Part shown: positions 34,911 through 43,545 of the stretch, in pieces
Layout: every line of letters begins with the position of its first letter
How positions within the stretch are numbered: position 1 is the first letter of the stretch
Source of the DNA: VAZQ01 sp963785745
GTDB taxonomy: Bacteria > Pseudomonadota > Alphaproteobacteria > Rhizobiales > Xanthobacteraceae
Direction of reading: 5' to 3'
NCBI GenBank assembly: GCA_963785745.1
Contig: CAWAWR010000021.1
Span: 124,001 to 188,000 of the forward strand
Length of the DNA: 64,000 nt
Translations under genes and position numbers: made by a program
The notes under the pieces: model-generated
The model's input: the letters and a program-made list of their open reading frames with translations, nothing else
What the model was told of the DNA's origin: nothing
The model's database searches: none

Positions 34911-35904
34911 ATGATTTTCCCGCGCCGACAATTCCTGCAGCTGGCAGCGGGCGCTGCCGCGCTGCCCGCGGTCTCGCGCACAGCGCTGGGCGCAATCCTA
35001 CCCGACCCGGCCGGTGACGATGGTGGTTGCGTTCGGCCCGGGCGGCCCATCGGACGTCATCGCACGTATCCTCGCTGACGCAATGCGAGCGTCGCTCGGT
35101 CAACCGGTCGTCGTCGAGAATATCGCCGGCGCCTCCGGCACCATCGGTGTTGGCCGCGTCGCTCGCGCTGCGCCTGATGGCTACACGCTGGTGCTTGGCA
35201 ACTGGGCCACGCATGTTCTGAACGGACCGATGTTCTCTCTGCAATACGACCTCGTCAGCGATTTCGAGCCCGTTGCGCTGGTCTCCAGCGATCCGCTGAT
35301 GATTGTCGGAAAGAAAGCGCTGCCGGCGAACGACCTGAAAGAATTCGTCGCGTGGCTGAAGGCCAATCCCGATCAAGCAACGCAGGGGACCACAGGCGCA
35401 GGCGGCATTTCGACGGTCGGCGGGCTGTTCTTCCAGCGGGCGACGGGCACACGATTCAGGTTCGTGCCCTACCGCGTGGGTCTCGCCGCCGCGATGCAGG
35501 ATCTGGTGGGCGGCCAGATCGACTTCATGATCGACACTGCGGCGAATTCGCTGCCGCAGGTTCGTGCCGGCGCGATCAAGGCCTTTGCGGTGACTTCGAA
35601 GACGCGGTTGTCGCAGGCGCCCGATATCCCGACCGTCGATGAGGCCGGCTTGCCCGGGCTCTATGCACTGAATTGGCAGGCCGCGTTTCTCCCGAAGGGC
35701 GCACAGAAAGACGTTGTCGCCAAGCTCAATGCCGCCGTCGTGTCGGCGCTGGCCGATGCGTCGGTGCAAAAGCGTCTGGCCGGGATCGGCCAGGAGATTT
35801 TTCCGCGCGATCAACAGACGCCAGAGGCGCTTGCGGCGTTCCAGAAATCCGAGATCGAGAAGTGGTGGCCGATCATCAAGGCCGCCAACATCAAGGCCGA
35901 GTGA
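34911..35904 (+). pseudogene. Classic TctC/Bug-type solute-binding protein, frameshifted after signal peptide
   Basis: Translation from the ATG at 34911 (GGAG upstream) gives a twin-arginine signal PRRQFLQLAAG, then goes out of frame at the GGG run 34988-34990. Removing one G restores TALAQSYPTRPVTMVVAF and a full TctC receptor that continues in frame to 35904 (ENIAGASGTIG, VPYRVGLAAAMQDLVGGQ). As written, the mature part could only be made from an internal start near 35014 without a signal. Comparison with the next gene supports the corrected reading. Whether the extra G is real or an assembly error cannot be told here. Confidence 0.85.
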
Positions 35905-35921
35905 CTTCAGAGAGGGCCGAC

Positions 35922-36899
35922 ATGACATTGACCCGCCAACAATTCCTGCATCTGGCCGCCGGCGCTGTCGCGCTGCCGGTCAGCGCGCGGATGGCGCGCG
36001 CCCAGGCCTATCCGACGCGGCCGGTGCGCCTGATCGTCGGCTTCCCGGCCGGCGGCGTCGGCGATGTGCTCGCGCGGCTGATGGGACAATGGCTGTCGGA
36101 CCGCCTCGGCCAGCCGTTCGTGATCGAGAACCGGCCGGGCGCCGCCACCAACATTGCCGCCGAAGTGGTCGTGCGCGCGGCGCCCGACGGCCACACGCTG
36201 CTCTGGATCACCGCCGCCAATGCGATCAACGCCTCGCTCTACGAGAAGCTCAGTTTCAATTTCGTCCGCGACATCACGCCGGTCGCCAGCGTCGTCCGCG
36301 GGCCGGGCGTCATGGAGGTGAACCCGGCAGTCCCGGCCAAGACGATCCCCGAATTCATCGCCTATGCGAAGGCCAATCCCGGCAAGATCAACCTGGCATC
36401 GAGCGGCCCGGGCACGGTCAGCCACGTCGCCGGCGAACTGTTCAAGATAATGGCCGGCGTCGACATGTTGCACGTGCCGTATCGCGGCGCCGCGCCGGCG
36501 CTGACCGATCTGATCAGCGGCCAGGTGCAAGTGATGATCCTGCCGATCATCTCGTCGATCGAGCACCTGAAAGCGGGGCGGCTGCGCGCGCTGGGCGTCA
36601 CAACGGCAACGCGGCTCGAGGTCGTTCCGGACGTCCCGACCGTGGCCGAGTTCCTGCCCGGCTACGAGGTGAGCGACTGGACCGGCATCGGCGTCCCCCG
36701 TGGTACGCCGGTCGAGATCGTCGACAGGCTCAATACGGAGATCAACGCCGGGCTCGACAATCCCAAGATCAAGGCGCGGCTCGCCGAGCTTGGCAGCCTG
36801 TTGATGCCGATGTCGCGCGCCGAGTTCGGCAAGATGATCGCCGGCGAAACCGAGAAGTGGGCCAAGGTGGTCGCATCCGCCGGCATCAGGCCGGAATAA
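35922..36899 (+). CDS. Classic TctC/Bug-type solute-binding protein
   Basis: A 325-residue receptor with a signal (TRQQFLHLAAG, then AQA before the mature start YPTRPVRLIVGFPAGG), ENRPGAATNIAAEVV and VPYRGAAPALTDLISGQ. The signal resembles that of its upstream neighbour but has Arg-Gln where that one has Arg-Arg, so Tat export is uncertain. AGAGGG lies before the ATG. The pair look like tandem duplicates that diverged. An AbrB-type permease gene follows in convergent orientation 9 bases away. Confidence 0.9.
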   Translation: MTLTRQQFLHLAAGAVALPVSARMARAQAYPTRPVRLIVGFPAGGVGDVLARLMGQWLSDRLGQPFVIENRPGAATNIAAEVVVRAAPDGHTLLWITAANAINASLYEKLSFNFVRDITPVASVVRGPGVMEVNPAVPAKTIPEFIAYAKANPGKINLASSGPGTVSHVAGELFKIMAGVDMLHVPYRGAAPALTDLISGQVQVMILPIISSIEHLKAGRLRALGVTTATRLEVVPDVPTVAEFLPGYEVSDWTGIGVPRGTPVEIVDRLNTEINAGLDNPKIKARLAELGSLLMPMSRAEFGKMIAGETEKWAKVVASAGIRPE

Positions 36900-36908
36900 A
36901 AGGAGGAC

Positions 36909-38024
36909 TCAATCATCGGTCATCCCCTGCCCCGGGCGCGTCCAGGGCTTTTGCTCGGGCGGCGGCTCGCCCTTTCCGATGCTCATCGACTTGGCAAAGA
37001 TCGCGAGCGAGAACGTGCAGATCAGCCAGCGCGAGACATGATGCGCACCGACATAGACCGGGTCGAGCGTCAGCGCGAGCGCGAGCAGCATCATCTGGTC
37101 CTGTGCGCCGGGCGCGAAGGCGATGATCACGTCGGCAGGGCGGAACGGCAGCAGGGCGATGACCAGCAGGACAAAGCATGACGCTGTCGCAACTGCGACG
37201 GCAAAGGATCCGAGGGCCGCGCCGAGATAATCGACCACCGTGCGCCAGCTTGTGTTGGAGAACCGCGATCCCGCCACCGCGCCGATCACGATCACGGCGC
37301 CGCCCCCAAGCCACCACGGCAAGATCGCGTGTACCCATCCGGTACCATGCAAGATGGCGGACCCTGCCATCGCGCCGAACAACAACCCGCCGGGGAACTT
37401 TATCCAGCGCAGTAACAACGCCAGCGCAGTTGAGACCGCAACCAGCACCGCGAGCTCGGCCAAGGAGTTTCCGCCCGCGGGCTCCGGCGCGCCGAACACC
37501 GCACCCGCCCAAAGCCCGGCGAGCGCTAGGCTGCCCGGCAGGCCGATCATGATCAGCAGCACCCGCATCACCTGCACGATCGCCACGCCGCGCAGATCGG
37601 CCTTGAACTCGGCCGAGAGCGCGACGACCTGCGCCATCGCGCCCGGCGACGCGCCCAGAAAGGCCGAAGCCCAGTCCCAGCCGTGGACGAACCGCAGGTA
37701 CGACGTGGTGGCGGCGATCATCGCGATGGTAGCGACCGCCAGCATCGCGATGCTGAGCGGGTAGGTCACCATGCCCTTGAGCGTTTCCGGGGTGACGATG
37801 GTGCCCAGCAGGATGCCGACCAGCACGAAGCAGATGCGCTGGAACATCGGCGGCACCCGCATCTGACGGCCGGCCAGCGCCGCAATCGCCACCGCCAGGA
37901 CCGAACCGGAGACGAGACCTGCCGGAATCCCAAGCTTCGCGAAGGTGATGCCGCCGGCCGCAGCGATCAGCAGCGTTTCGACCGGCGGCAGAACGGCATT
38001 GCGTGGGGGGATGGCGAGCGGCAT
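36909..38024 (-). CDS. AbrB family membrane permease
   Basis: A 371-residue integral membrane protein with about 10 helices in two similar halves, characteristic of the AbrB (ammonia monooxygenase-associated) family, unrelated to the regulator of the same name. The first half has KLGIPAGLVSGSVLAVAIA and GASPGAMAQVVALS, and the second repeats the pattern with KFPGGLLFGAMAGSAIL and FAPGAQDQMMLLALA. The family's substrate is unknown; members are often found near TctC-type binding proteins, so it could serve nearby receptors, but that is inference. Confidence 0.9.
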   Translation of the reverse strand: MPLAIPPRNAVLPPVETLLIAAAGGITFAKLGIPAGLVSGSVLAVAIAALAGRQMRVPPMFQRICFVLVGILLGTIVTPETLKGMVTYPLSIAMLAVATIAMIAATTSYLRFVHGWDWASAFLGASPGAMAQVVALSAEFKADLRGVAIVQVMRVLLIMIGLPGSLALAGLWAGAVFGAPEPAGGNSLAELAVLVAVSTALALLLRWIKFPGGLLFGAMAGSAILHGTGWVHAILPWWLGGGAVIVIGAVAGSRFSNTSWRTVVDYLGAALGSFAVAVATASCFVLLVIALLPFRPADVIIAFAPGAQDQMMLLALALTLDPVYVGAHHVSRWLICTFSLAIFAKSMSIGKGEPPPEQKPWTRPGQGMTDD

Positions 38025-38098
38025 CGCCAGCGATCAATGCCGGGCGTATTGCGCTGCGTCAAATGACGCCCGCGCAGGCCGCCTATGCCGGGCGGGGC

Positions 38099-38794
38099 CT
38101 ATTGAGGGGCCGATGGGGCTTCACTGGCTTCGACCGACGGAGCCTGGCTGGCCTCGATTGACGGTGCCTCGTTCGCTTCGACCTTCTTCACGCGCGCCAC
38201 CAGCTCGCCGGCCAGCGCTCTCAGGTTGGCGCGCTGCGTAAACCCCTCCTGGATTTGCAGCAGCGCGAGCGTGAGCTGACTGCGCAGCGCCGGAAAATCG
38301 TCGGCGCCGAGCTTCGGATGCAGCGGCATGATCGCGAGATAGAAACTGGAATGGTCGCGCGCGACTGTCTCGGCGGACGTCGTCGGCTGTTCCGCGAGAT
38401 CGCTGAGCGAGCGCTCGATATAGGCACGCGCCGCGCGCCAGTCCGCGTCGCCGATCGACCGCGGCACCGGCCGCCGGTCGAAGTTCTCGAGAATCTCCGC
38501 GATCAAGCCGAACAGCACGGCGTGCGCATTGTCGCCGGCATATGGACGCAGCGCCGCCTCCACGACCGTCCCGACCATGGTCAGCGCGCGCGGATAGGCT
38601 TCCCAGCACGCCTTGTCGAGCGCCGCAACGAACGGAGGGTCGACACGTAGTCCGTCCGCCCCGTCGCCGGCCCGCAGCCGGCAATAATCTTGGACGCAGG
38701 TTTGCGCGAGCAGGAAGGATTGCTCGTCGATGAAGGCGCCGGCGGAAAATTGATCGCGGACGGCGCGGCGACGAAAGCGGTCGATGAGAGCCAT
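38099..38794 (-). CDS. Conserved hypothetical protein with short C-terminal repeats
   Basis: A 231-residue soluble protein with mostly alpha-helical character that I recall as a hypothetical protein of Bradyrhizobium relatives; no domain is recognised. Blocks include FSAGAFIDEQSFLLAQTCVQDYC and CWEAYPRALTMVGTVVEA. The last 25 residues consist of eight-residue near-repeats (EAPSIEAS, QAPSVEAS, EAPSAPQ) encoded by a matching 24-base DNA repeat. It ends close to the AbrB permease start. Confidence 0.7.
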   Translation of the reverse strand: MALIDRFRRRAVRDQFSAGAFIDEQSFLLAQTCVQDYCRLRAGDGADGLRVDPPFVAALDKACWEAYPRALTMVGTVVEAALRPYAGDNAHAVLFGLIAEILENFDRRPVPRSIGDADWRAARAYIERSLSDLAEQPTTSAETVARDHSSFYLAIMPLHPKLGADDFPALRSQLTLALLQIQEGFTQRANLRALAGELVARVKKVEANEAPSIEASQAPSVEASEAPSAPQ

Positions 38795-38880
38795 GGCCCC
38801 AACTCCGTACAGACGACGGGCACGATTTGGCGAAAGTTCAAGGGTACCGCGAATTGCAAACTCCGCAAGTGGGCGAACGC

Positions 38881-39357
38881 TTATGGCGTATCACGCCGGC
38901 TGCCGATGAATTGCAGCACGATCTCGCGCCGGTGCAGATCGGCGCGATGCTCGGCAAGATAGAGGCCCTGCCAGGTTCCGACCGCGAGCTTGCCGCCGAT
39001 GACCGGAATATGCAGCGACACGCCGTTGACCATGGATTTCACATGTGCCGGCATGTCGTCCGGTCCTTCGGTATCGTGCACCCATCCGGCATCGGCCGGT
39101 GCGAGCCGGTCGAGCGCGGTCACCAGATCGGTCTGCACGTCGGGATCGGCGTTCTCCTGGATCACCAGCGACGCCGAGGTGTGACGGAGGTACGCCAATA
39201 GCGCCCCCTCGCCCGCCCCCGCATCGCTCAGGAAGCGCACCGCATCACGGGTGAAATCGAAGAATCCAGGTCCGGTGGTGTCGATGCCGAGCGTCGCCGT
39301 GGCGATGAGCTGCGGCGTCACGCCGTTGATCGCGGACAATCGGTTCACCGCTGCCAC
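38881..39357 (-). CDS. YjbQ family (UPF0047, secondary thiamine-phosphate synthase-like)
   Basis: A 158-residue protein with the YjbQ signatures HTSASLVIQENAD, WVHDTEGPDDMPAHVKSM and WQGLYLAEHR. YjbQ proteins form trimers and show weak thiamine-phosphate synthase activity; the real role is unclear. It lies 13 bases after the end of a secreted coiled-coil protein gene on the same strand. Confidence 0.93.
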   Translation of the reverse strand: MAAVNRLSAINGVTPQLIATATLGIDTTGPGFFDFTRDAVRFLSDAGAGEGALLAYLRHTSASLVIQENADPDVQTDLVTALDRLAPADAGWVHDTEGPDDMPAHVKSMVNGVSLHIPVIGGKLAVGTWQGLYLAEHRADLHRREIVLQFIGSRRDTP

Positions 39358-39370
39358 CGCCCCACGCGTG

Positions 39371-39844
39371 TTAGATACGTTTCTGGAGGTCGCGCTGCAC
39401 GCTCGCGATCATCTCGACCAGGCGCCGCCAGACCTTCTCGAGAACGCCCATGATCCGGTTGAGCTCGGCGTCGTCTGGAAACTGCGGGCGCTGGACGTGG
39501 GGCTTGGGGGTCGCCTGCTCCGGACGCATGCCGTTCGGGAGCGGCAGGTTGCGGCTCAAGAGCTCCTTTTTGAGCGCGGCGTTGTCGCCTTGCAGGCGGG
39601 TGATCTCGGCCTCAAGCGCCGAGCGCTCATCCGGCACGAGCTGGCACTGCCAGCCGCTCGCACGGCGATGGCACATCGAGACCTGCCCGGTCCTGCCGTC
39701 GAGCCTCAGATAGCCGCCGTCCTCGGCACGATTGAAGGTGAAGCGCCCATCGCCGCCTTCCGGCGCCGCCGGCTGCGCATGTGCGACCGTCGCCGCGAGG
39801 GCCGAACTCGCGATGACCGTGGCCAGCAGGTGCGACCGGATCAT
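39371..39844 (-). CDS. Secreted hypothetical protein with coiled coil
   Basis: A 157-residue protein with a signal peptide (1-23, ending AHA), a short beta region GRFTFNRAEDGGYLRLDGRT, two cysteines (MCHRR and WQCQL) and then a coiled coil (ALEAEITRLQGDNAALKKEL). A helical tail, EKVWRRLVEMIASVQRDLQ, follows. I recall this pattern from Bradyrhizobium hypothetical proteins. The ATG at 39844 has AAGGAG six bases upstream. It is divergent from the ATP synthase operon. Confidence 0.78.
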   Translation of the reverse strand: MIRSHLLATVIASSALAATVAHAQPAAPEGGDGRFTFNRAEDGGYLRLDGRTGQVSMCHRRASGWQCQLVPDERSALEAEITRLQGDNAALKKELLSRNLPLPNGMRPEQATPKPHVQRPQFPDDAELNRIMGVLEKVWRRLVEMIASVQRDLQKRI

Positions 39845-40148
39845 CCTGAACTCCTTGCTCACGCCGCAGAACAGACCAACGCAACTGGTACGGTATCAGT
39901 TCGCGCGCCGCCGCAGAACCGCGCCGGTGTCGCGCCGAAGCGGCGCTGAGCGCCGGTTGGAACCGGCACGCCAATAGCCGCAACGGCGCCGTTCGAGAGC
40001 CTCTGAAAACCACCAATCCAGGCGTCTTTTCAGGCGCTTAGCCTAGGTCCTGCATTTCTTGACTTGACCAAAACCGGCCAGTATGGTCCGCGCGGCCTCA
40101 AGGCGGCAGACTGCCGCGATCTCTCCGTGATGTGTGCGGGTCGAAAGC
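39845..40148. other. Divergent intergenic region upstream of the ATP synthase F0 operon
   Basis: About 300 bases without a gene, between a secreted-protein start (minus strand) and atpI (plus strand). It holds one convincing promoter-like pair (see 40059-40087). No other repeat, RNA gene or hairpin stands out. Confidence 0.5.
40059..40087 (+). promoter_or_regulatory. Putative sigma70-type promoter of the atpIBEF'F operon
   Basis: TTGACT (40059-40064) and TATGGT (40082-40087) are 17 bases apart, a good match to housekeeping -35 and -10 boxes. It lies 61 bases before the proposed atpI start. Found by eye only; a second TTGACC overlaps but has no good -10 partner. Confidence 0.5.
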
Positions 40149-40526
40149 ATGGCCGACGACGCGCGCGACAAACGCGACAAAGACGATCGCAAGCTTCAGC
40201 CAACCGATGAGGCTGCGCTCTCCGCGCGGTTCCAGCGTCTCGGCGAACGGCTCGGTGATCACCACCAGCCGCCCGGCAGTAAGCCCGGTGCATCTCCGAC
40301 TTCGGATCCTTCGGCAATCGCCCGCGGGTTCCGGCTTTCGGCAGAACTCGTCGCAGGCGTGCTGGTCGGCGCCGGCCTCGGCCGGTTGCTTGATTGGTGG
40401 CTGGGGATTTCGCCGTGGGGATTGCTGGTGTTTATGTTCCTCGGCTTCGCGGCCGGGGTTCTCAACGTGATGCGGGCAGCAGGGTTGGTACGGCCTGGTC
40501 CGCTGGATCCGCCCGGTTCGAAATAG
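40149..40526 (+). CDS. atpI: ATP synthase subunit I (AtpI)
   Basis: A 125-residue accessory protein of the F0 sector, thought to help c-ring assembly. The charged N-terminus (MADDARDKRDKDDR) precedes two membrane helices (AELVAGVLVGAGLGRLLDWW and PWGLLVFMFLGFAAGV), the pattern of alphaproteobacterial AtpI. It heads the operon atpI-atpB-atpE-atpF'-atpF. The ATG at 40149 is preferred over an upstream in-frame GTG because homologues begin MADD-like. Confidence 0.92.
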   Translation: MADDARDKRDKDDRKLQPTDEAALSARFQRLGERLGDHHQPPGSKPGASPTSDPSAIARGFRLSAELVAGVLVGAGLGRLLDWWLGISPWGLLVFMFLGFAAGVLNVMRAAGLVRPGPLDPPGSK

Positions 40527-40578
40527 ACAAACGCCGCCCGGCACGGGTCGGCACGCGATGTGAAGGCTGAAGACGGAC

Positions 40579-41325
40579 ATGGATCCGATCCACCAGTTCG
40601 AGATCAAGAATTTCTTCACGCTGCTGCGCATCGGCGCCCACGACATCTCGTTCACGAATTCCGCGCTGTATATGATGATCGCGCTCGGCGTGGTCTCGGC
40701 GCTGATGATCGGCGCCACCGCATCGCGGGCGCTGATCCCGGGACGGCTGCAGTCGCTCGCCGAAATGTCCTACGAATTCGTCGCCAACACGTTGCGGTCC
40801 AATGCCGGCACCGAGGGCATGAAGTTCTTTCCCCTCGTGTTCACGCTGTTCATGTTCATCCTCGCCGTGAACATGATCGGGCTGATCCCCTACACCTTCA
40901 CGGTAACGAGCCACATCATCATCACCGCGTCGCTGGCGCTGCTCGTTTTCTTCACCGTCATCATCTACGGCTTCTGGCGCAACGGGCTCAAGTTCTTCAA
41001 GCTGTTCGCGCCAAGCGGCATCCCGCTCGTGCTGATGCCGCTGATCATCCTGATCGAGATCATGTCGTTCCTGTCGCGGCCGCTGTCGCACAGCCTGCGG
41101 CTGTTCGCCAACATGCTGGCCGGCCATATCACGCTCAAGGTCTTCGCCGGCTTCATCACCATGCTTGGCGCCTTCGGCTTCTTCGGCTGGCTCGGCGCGC
41201 TCGTGCCGTTCGCGCTGGTCGTTTCGGTGACCGCGCTCGAATTCCTGGTCGCGTTCCTGCAAGCCTACGTTTTCGCCATTCTCACCTGCATCTATCTCAA
41301 CGATGCAATTCATCCGGGTCACTAA
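40579..41325 (+). CDS. atpB: ATP synthase F0 subunit a
   Basis: A 248-residue integral membrane protein that provides the proton half-channels. The essential arginine is Arg174 in SLRLFANMLAGH, and the C-terminal helix LQAYVFAILTCIYLNDA is typical. The start has MDPIHQFEIK, common to alphaproteobacteria. Only the F0 genes are here; the F1 genes (atpHAGDC) must be elsewhere, as is usual for Rhizobiales. Confidence 0.98.
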   Translation: MDPIHQFEIKNFFTLLRIGAHDISFTNSALYMMIALGVVSALMIGATASRALIPGRLQSLAEMSYEFVANTLRSNAGTEGMKFFPLVFTLFMFILAVNMIGLIPYTFTVTSHIIITASLALLVFFTVIIYGFWRNGLKFFKLFAPSGIPLVLMPLIILIEIMSFLSRPLSHSLRLFANMLAGHITLKVFAGFITMLGAFGFFGWLGALVPFALVVSVTALEFLVAFLQAYVFAILTCIYLNDAIHPGH

Positions 41326-41358
41326 AGGCCCGATAGCCAACTGGAAAAGGAGCACTCT

Positions 41359-41586
41359 ATGGACCCCGTTGCCGCAAAATACATTGGCGCTGGAATTGCC
41401 TGCATCGGCATGGGTGGCGCCGGCGTCGGCGTCGGCACCATCTTCGGACACTATCTCGCTGCCGCGCTGCGCAACCCGTCGGCCGCCGCCGGACAGTTCG
41501 GCAACCTGATCTTCGGGTTCGCGGTGACCGAGGCGCTCGGCATCTTCTCGCTCGCCATCGCGTTCCTCCTGCTCTACGGCGTGTGA
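41359..41586 (+). CDS. atpE: ATP synthase F0 subunit c
   Basis: A 75-residue hairpin of two helices that forms the rotor ring. The glycine-rich first helix (GAGVGVGTIFG) and the proton-carrying Glu58 (GFAVTEALGIF) are present. AAGGAG precedes the ATG. The conserved polar loop is RNPSAAAGQ. Confidence 0.98.
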   Translation: MDPVAAKYIGAGIACIGMGGAGVGVGTIFGHYLAAALRNPSAAAGQFGNLIFGFAVTEALGIFSLAIAFLLLYGV

Positions 41587-41606
41587 GGCGGATCGGATTG
41601 GCGACG

Positions 41607-42182
41607 ATGAGCCGGATCATCACGAAGGTCGTTGCGGCTGCCGGGCTCGCCCTGGCGGCCGGCGGCGCTTGGGCTGCCGAATCCGGCGGCCACAAGTTTC
41701 CGCCGCTGCAGTCCGAGACCTATGCGTCGCAGATCTTCTGGCTCGCGATCATCTTCGTCGCGCTCTATCTGCTGATGGCGCGGATCGCGCTGCCGCGCGT
41801 CGGCGAGATCATTGCAACGCGCCAGCAGCACGTTGACGCCGACCTCTCGGAGGCGAGGCGGCTGAAGGATTCTTCCGACGCCGCCATCGCCGCCTACGAG
41901 AAGGCGCTGGCGGATGCGCGCGGGCGCGCTCAGGCGCTCGCCAACGAGACCCGCGAAAAGTATGCCGCCGAGGCCGAAACTGCCCGCAAGGCGCTCGACG
42001 CCACGCTCAACGGGCGCATTGCCGAGGCCGAGCGGACCATCGCCACACGGCGAACGGCCGCCATGGCCAATGTCCAAGGCATCGCGGTCGAAACCGCCAC
42101 CGCGATCGTGGAACGGCTCACCGGCAAAGCCCCTTCCGGCGGCGACGTCGCAAAGGCCGTCGCCGAGACGTTAAAGCGCTGA
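41607..42182 (+). CDS. ATP synthase F0 subunit b' (first of two b-type subunits)
   Basis: A 191-residue peripheral-stalk subunit with one N-terminal membrane helix (QIFWLAIIFVALYLLMARIA) followed by a long charged coiled coil. A preceding hydrophobic stretch (VVAAAGLALAAGGAWA) is typical of b' of Alphaproteobacteria. A GTG overlapping the atpE stop (41583) is an alternative start; neither has a strong ribosome binding site. The following gene encodes the partner b. Confidence 0.92.
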   Translation: MSRIITKVVAAAGLALAAGGAWAAESGGHKFPPLQSETYASQIFWLAIIFVALYLLMARIALPRVGEIIATRQQHVDADLSEARRLKDSSDAAIAAYEKALADARGRAQALANETREKYAAEAETARKALDATLNGRIAEAERTIATRRTAAMANVQGIAVETATAIVERLTGKAPSGGDVAKAVAETLKR

Positions 42183-42193
42183 GGATCGCCACG

Positions 42194-42676
42194 ATGTTCA
42201 CCGCCGAATTCTGGGTCGCCGTCGCGTTCTTCGCCTTCCTCGGCATCCTGGCTTATGTGGGCGCCCACAAGTACATCCTCGACGCGCTCGACCAGCGCAG
42301 CGCCAAGATCAAGGCGGAGCTCGACGAAGCACGCCGTCTGAAAGAAGAGGCCAAGGCGCTGCTCGCTGAATATGAGCGCAAGAAGGGCGAGGCCGAGCGC
42401 GAAGCGGCCGACATCATCGCGGGAGCGAAGGCGGAAGCCGAGCGGCTCGCCGTCGAGGCCAAGACCAAGTCCGAGGAATTCCTCGCCCGCCGCACCAAGC
42501 TGGCCGAAACCAAGATCGCGCAGGCCGAGGCGCAGGCGGTGGCCGATGTGCGCAATGCCGCCGCCGAAGCCGCGGTCGCCGCCGCCGAGCGGGTGCTGAC
42601 CGATACCGTCAAGGGCAAGCTCGCCGACGACTTTATCGACAAGGGCATTGCGGAAGTGAAGGCGAAGCTAAACTAG
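42194..42676 (+). CDS. atpF: ATP synthase F0 subunit b
   Basis: A 160-residue stalk subunit with a single N-terminal helix (EFWVAVAFFAFLGILAYVGA) and a coiled coil (KIKAELDEARRLKEEAKALL and on). It forms a heterodimer with b' linking F0 to F1. Last gene of the operon; a 7-bp hairpin follows. Confidence 0.96.
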   Translation: MFTAEFWVAVAFFAFLGILAYVGAHKYILDALDQRSAKIKAELDEARRLKEEAKALLAEYERKKGEAEREAADIIAGAKAEAERLAVEAKTKSEEFLARRTKLAETKIAQAEAQAVADVRNAAAEAAVAAAERVLTDTVKGKLADDFIDKGIAEVKAKLN

Positions 42677-42684
42677 CGCGGTAT

Positions 42685-42705
42685 GGATCGAACCGCCCTC
42701 GATCC
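42685..42705. terminator. Hairpin after the ATP synthase operon
   Basis: GGATCGA (42685-42691) pairs with TCGATCC (42699-42705) across a 7-base loop, 9 bases after the atpF stop and before the convergent lipoprotein gene. No strong T tract follows (GTCTTCC), so efficiency is uncertain. Confidence 0.45.
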
Positions 42706-42745
42706 GTCTTCCTGAGCGATAGACAACGAGTCGAACTCTCCCGCG

Positions 42746-43480
42746 TCAATTCAGGTCGCGCCGGATTTCCGGAGCGACCGAGCGATCGAGCTTCTTCTGA
42801 GGCTTCGGCGGGGCCTTCTGCGCTTTCGGCGCTTTCTTTTGCTGGCCCCGGTCGCCGGCGTCGTCGAATCCGACATAGACGACATAGCTCTGCAGGACGG
42901 CGGATGACGCCATCGGGAAGCTCAAGTCCTCCTCGATGTCGGTGAAGGTCGCGTTGCCGGACGAGAGCTCCACCGGAATGCGCCGGAACTTGGTTGCGAT
43001 GGTCTTGGGCTGGACGCCCTCCTGAACCACCGAATAGCGGATCGGCGCGCTCACCTGCGCCGGGGCGCCGGCAGGGCCGACGATGGCACGACCCTGCACG
43101 CCGACCCGTATCGTCACGGTGTTGGCATTCGCAAAACATTGGCGCGCCAGCTCGATGAACGTCAGCTGGTAGCGCAGATCGTTTGCCGTCGGCTCCTGCG
43201 GCTTGGCGGCGATCGCCAGCGTGCCGCCGCCGGTCCGGATATCGACCGCAGGGCAGTCTTCGTCCAGCTGCTTGGTGCCCGGCACCGACGCCTGCGCCTG
43301 CGTGGCCGAGTTGGACCGCGAGAACCACCCCGGCAGGCTGCCGCCGCCTAACGACGGCAGGCCGGAGCTCGAGCACCCCGCCACGATGGCTCCAACGCCG
43401 AGCGCAGCCGCAAGGCGGATTGCACCGCGCAATTGATCGTTCGGGCCCGCGATCCGCATCACGACACTCGGCTTTGACAA
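42746..43480 (-). CDS. Putative lipoprotein of unknown function
   Basis: A 244-residue exported protein with a lipobox (VGAIVAGC, Cys36) followed by a Ser/Gly-rich linker. The middle part (LDEDCPAVDIRTGGGTLAI, QLTFIELARQCF, VTIRVGVQGRAIVGPAG) looks like a beta-rich domain, and the tail is Lys/Pro-rich. Conserved in Bradyrhizobium relatives as a hypothetical protein. The TTG at 43480 has GAGGGG close upstream; an ATG at 43459 is the alternative. Probably an envelope protein, role unknown. Confidence 0.75.
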   Translation of the reverse strand: MSKPSVVMRIAGPNDQLRGAIRLAAALGVGAIVAGCSSSGLPSLGGGSLPGWFSRSNSATQAQASVPGTKQLDEDCPAVDIRTGGGTLAIAAKPQEPTANDLRYQLTFIELARQCFANANTVTIRVGVQGRAIVGPAGAPAQVSAPIRYSVVQEGVQPKTIATKFRRIPVELSSGNATFTDIEEDLSFPMASSAVLQSYVVYVGFDDAGDRGQQKKAPKAQKAPPKPQKKLDRSVAPEIRRDLN

Positions 43481-43545
43481 AAGTCCCCTCGCGCAAAGTT
43501 ATAGCAGGTCAACCGTGGCGTCCCCAAGGCCGGACACGGGCTTGG

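Noticed and set aside
38107..38175. 24-base near-repeats at the end of the hypothetical gene at 38099
   Set aside because: Only two and a half units within a coding tail; best treated as a feature of that protein rather than as a separate repeat element.
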